Positions 63,501-64,000 of a stretch of 64,000 nt of DNA are shown piece by piece (the stretch's first letter is position 1; the number at the start of each line of letters is the position of its first letter). The stretch is taken from positions 18,345-82,344 of the IMG/VR virus record IMGVR_UViG_3300032297_000199; one strand, written 5' to 3'. This DNA comes from a virus. A program made the translations under genes and the position numbers. The notes below the pieces were generated by a model. The model was not told the DNA's origin, made no database searches, and was given only the letters and a program-made list of their open reading frames with translations.

Positions 63501-64000
63501 TATTTAGATACTTAAGACCGGGTGCAGGGCCTTCTTCTCCGTAAATATCACGAATGTTTAATGTATGACCAATTGCAATATTGCTTACATCAATGCCGCT
63601 AATAGTATAGCTACCTGTAGTAAGTGTTCCGGTATTAGAAGTAGCAGCTAGGTAACCAGGATACCCTTGTTCGTTAACAAAAGGAACACGCTTACCTTCG
63701 TAGTCAAGATAAGTGTCCGGCGGAACTACTTCCATAACTAATCCAATGTGAGGACGATTTGCAGTATCAGGTACAAATACTTCCATTCTTTGGTCTTGTG
63801 GCCAGTATCCTATTGGATAAAATTCACTATTTGGAATATTTGAAGGGTATGGAGGGTTATGAATAATACCAGAGAATTCATTAACTCCAATACCTTTAGC
63901 AACTAAACACAAATCACCGAAGTTAGCGTTGGAGTTGGTAATAGAAGCAATGCCGCCGTTCTCTACAATAACAGCTTCTGAACAGAAAATTGTAAACACA
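57595..64000 (-). CDS. Giant KCxRD-repeat virion protein (5' partial)
   Basis: At least 2134 residues; the frame is open through the window edge (the GTG at 63999 is internal), so the N-terminus is missing. Eleven KCxRD units occur about every 150-190 residues, of two types: type A continues with LQYWNQxGYxGD, type B with LLYGGNRQ...SGVYYYGF. From N to C the order is A A B B A A B B A B, then a divergent last unit. Each is followed by an AxTxxKAYxLLxANKxFIxAExxAYI-like helical stretch. The C-terminal ~130 residues (GQYHIVKLEQNVTNPT, YGALPQVGTAD) are a separate domain. Similar giants occur in aquatic T4-like phages; a long appendage is likely. Confidence 0.7.
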   Translation of the reverse strand, partial: VFTIFCSEAVIVENGGIASITNSNANFGDLCLVAKGIGVNEFSGIIHNPPYPSNIPNSEFYPIGYWPQDQRMEVFVPDTANRPHIGLVMEVVPPDTYLDYEGKRVPFVNEQGYPGYLAATSNTGTLTTGSYTISGIDVSNIAIGHTLNIRDIYGEEGPAPGLKYLNNDTEVVDVTYQTVHLSRPILNGVSDPTNPNFLNLFFSGNAYYTVLSSVVDESLSSTTTTKTTLIPGEETTTSLAILYARDLATQIVANSLITGTYQSIYSQTIDPTFPGGEVAIDSLQEKFNIIADIVRKGPDSAPEIIPARQYIQPSNEIKSAKKLLEKNRNFIQAETVAYVDSIWPSKFSYDPVKCARDTGLIVDALAQDLLFNTSSQSTFAGVQYWNQSGYVDGIGGQLTTTTNAIKFVRDISSKIVKNQSVGYTYQTSVTQNLDTPSASEADSNRVISEFNLIVDIIDNGTEGVTDRIIPNSLTASSSTSTNNAYTALQANKEFIQAETIAYVNSIADFQYDQAKCLRDTKLIVDAIAFDLKYPTTNNSQSTFAGIQYWNQNGYVGTIQSELTTTTNAIIYLGQLAQQVIVNSTGTRYQYAVAQELELEPATATESAKAGTGFGYIIDILQNGTEGITDIIIPNGQKTYDENIGKAYNLLIANKTFMVEEVIASIEATRPALFDYDQEKCRRDMRYMIDSVAFDLLHGGNRQAIQSGVYYYGYNSTSTAIVGEIPQTTAAYNHISSIITSILQSTPITKSPGNTADQVTYMRPATISEVVKAQRFITTITNIINNGPSVAAAPTPISLTESADPNVDKAFDLLLANRDFIAAEVIAYINSTFTGFEYDQNKCYRDVGYMVDSVSYDLLYGGNRQAIQSGVYYYGFDQYSTAIPNEIPQTTAAYEFIKDIVGDIVTGQIIIPQQTSVVQSTLSSYNEDKCFRDTGIIVDSFITDLLFQGNGYTQSNFSGLQYWNQAGYTGDIANQLTTTTNAIKYLSSLAQQVVLNNTSTVVRFQNTVSQITNLTSATTTQSLALRADFKVITNILTNGTAGVSDIIVANGTTATSVDAQNAYNILMANKAYLQAETLAYVEEAKGFSYDPVKCARDTGLVVEAMALDLAFPTASKSQSTFAGLQYWNQDGYTGDILSELNVTVSATNYLSQLAQKIAINDTSGPRYQSTATQTVFTTTATVFETASISADFTIITDILLNGTAGVSDLIVTEGTTASSTSTVQTAYDLLVANREYIQAEVVAYVESIKPIGFDYDQAKCLRDAGYMLDSVAFDLLYGGNRQAITSGVYYYSFNSNSSAIPTEVPQTTDAFNYIKTIAQKIITNTLITNPAQTSVTQVINDASSTPAEVDFVADEINLINSIINDGPQTITSVEPISLTKTTDEGRLNATQLLLSNKEFIKAEVVAYINNKYVFEFDRDKCYRDVGYIIDSVAFDILYGGNRQAIQSGVYYYGFSDTASAIPGERDQTIAAYNRLKDILSDIVTNQTVVVSPNNTIAQVKNLATATVSESNLLGNMVDLITGIIYNGPTASQPQLPVGQARSTSTNVSRAASILAANREFIQEEIVNYVNYTYLAGTDTEVENVRNNIDIITNIISNGPTVAPEPSSIGLVPSATLSTLNGAKLLNANRSFIVAETIAYINNTFNTGFLYDKTKCKRDTGLILDSIAMDILYDSNTQSAFAGLQYWNQSGYTGDISNEITTTTNAFSYMKEIVEKIVLNETVSVSTGNVTTQVVNLTTGTQEAATLLNSNMSVIINILENGTGGVSDIIVPNGLITTDTGLLDSFDILVANKTFIEDEVVARISLDNDGWAFDDVKCKRDIGYVIDCIGFDLTHGGNRQSVHAGVYYYGFDGESTAIENEIPQTTAAYEFIRQIIGNIIQGTPVNKTYQRKQRQVVNLPIASSSETTLAYAGVDLITNIINNGPSVAPTPEPIDGTSTPSTNKINAYNMIMANKEFVKAEVIAYIDQTFTGEYNYDKNKCYRDTGAIIDAVIFDIVYGGNYRSVNTGNGYFSRKGQYHIVKLEQNVTNPTLFIDGCSVNFYQQSYISASGYLFEYVGAGTQYGALPQVGTADPDQGKETVQLNNGKVFFTSTDQNGDFRIGPTLVISQSTGVLAGRTFEKSLYATMTPFILVVGS

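Noticed and set aside
1-64000. tRNA genes, rRNA, insertion sequences, integrase or attachment sites
   Set aside because: No cloverleaf, transposase, integrase or flanking direct repeats could be recognised by eye; the window is almost wholly coding. A tRNAscan-SE run would settle the tRNA question.

Overview
This window is part of a large, low-GC genome of a T4-like contractile-tailed bacteriophage (caudovirus). The evidence is a tight set of T4 core homologues: replicative helicase gp41, primase gp61, helicase UvsW, recombination proteins UvsY and UvsX, single-stranded-DNA-binding protein gp32, terminase gp17 and probable gp16, head-completion nuclease gp4, tail tube gp19, tail sheath gp18, dNMP kinase gp1, and neck/tail-completion proteins gp13, gp14 and gp15. 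The very long adhesins with TGAL-GG-GIG and KCxRD repeats resemble those I know from aquatic T4-like phages (cyanophages, pelagiphages and relatives). No photosynthesis gene, tRNA, CRISPR array or insertion sequence is visible. A small exported Ala/Lys/Pro protein (3453-3698) looks like proteins of Betaproteobacteria, a weak hint about the host.

Layout. 1-2728 (+): end of an adhesin, then a methyltransferase and two tandem GT-B-like paralogues. 2715-5004 (-): deoxyribonucleotidase, a start-less frame, exported protein, nucleotidyltransferase, 2OG-oxygenase-like protein. 5033-5593 (+): AlgH/UPF0301 protein. 5590-9169 (-): helicase, primase, probable virion protein. 9552-17527 (-): replication/recombination run gp32-UvsX-UvsY-UvsW followed by small conserved genes, ending in a miniature DnaE-like polymerase core. 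17673-30114 (-): packaging and tail genes. 30218-35254: small Zn protein, dNMP kinase, then neck genes gp13 (-) and gp14, a Cys-rich miniprotein, gp15 and a Nudix hydrolase (+). 35255-64000 (-): about 29 kb of small DUF paralogues and six very large adhesins or fibres, the last running off the window.

Regulation. A TAAATA core (T4 late promoter consensus TATAAATA) precedes most structural genes. In nine genes it lies only 5-7 nt from the ATG, which would place the transcription start at or next to the start codon (leaderless mRNA). In another group it lies about 17-35 nt upstream, in several cases with a Shine-Dalgarno sequence. The replication cluster lacks it. Strong hairpin terminators close several minus-strand units.

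The window is almost completely coding. No gene-free gap exceeds about 150 bases, and many neighbours overlap by 1-40 bases. The most unusual items are the mini-DnaE protein, the 10-cysteine metallothionein-like miniprotein between gp14 and gp15, the predicted leaderless late promoters, the AlgH homologue, and the start-less frame downstream of the exported protein.
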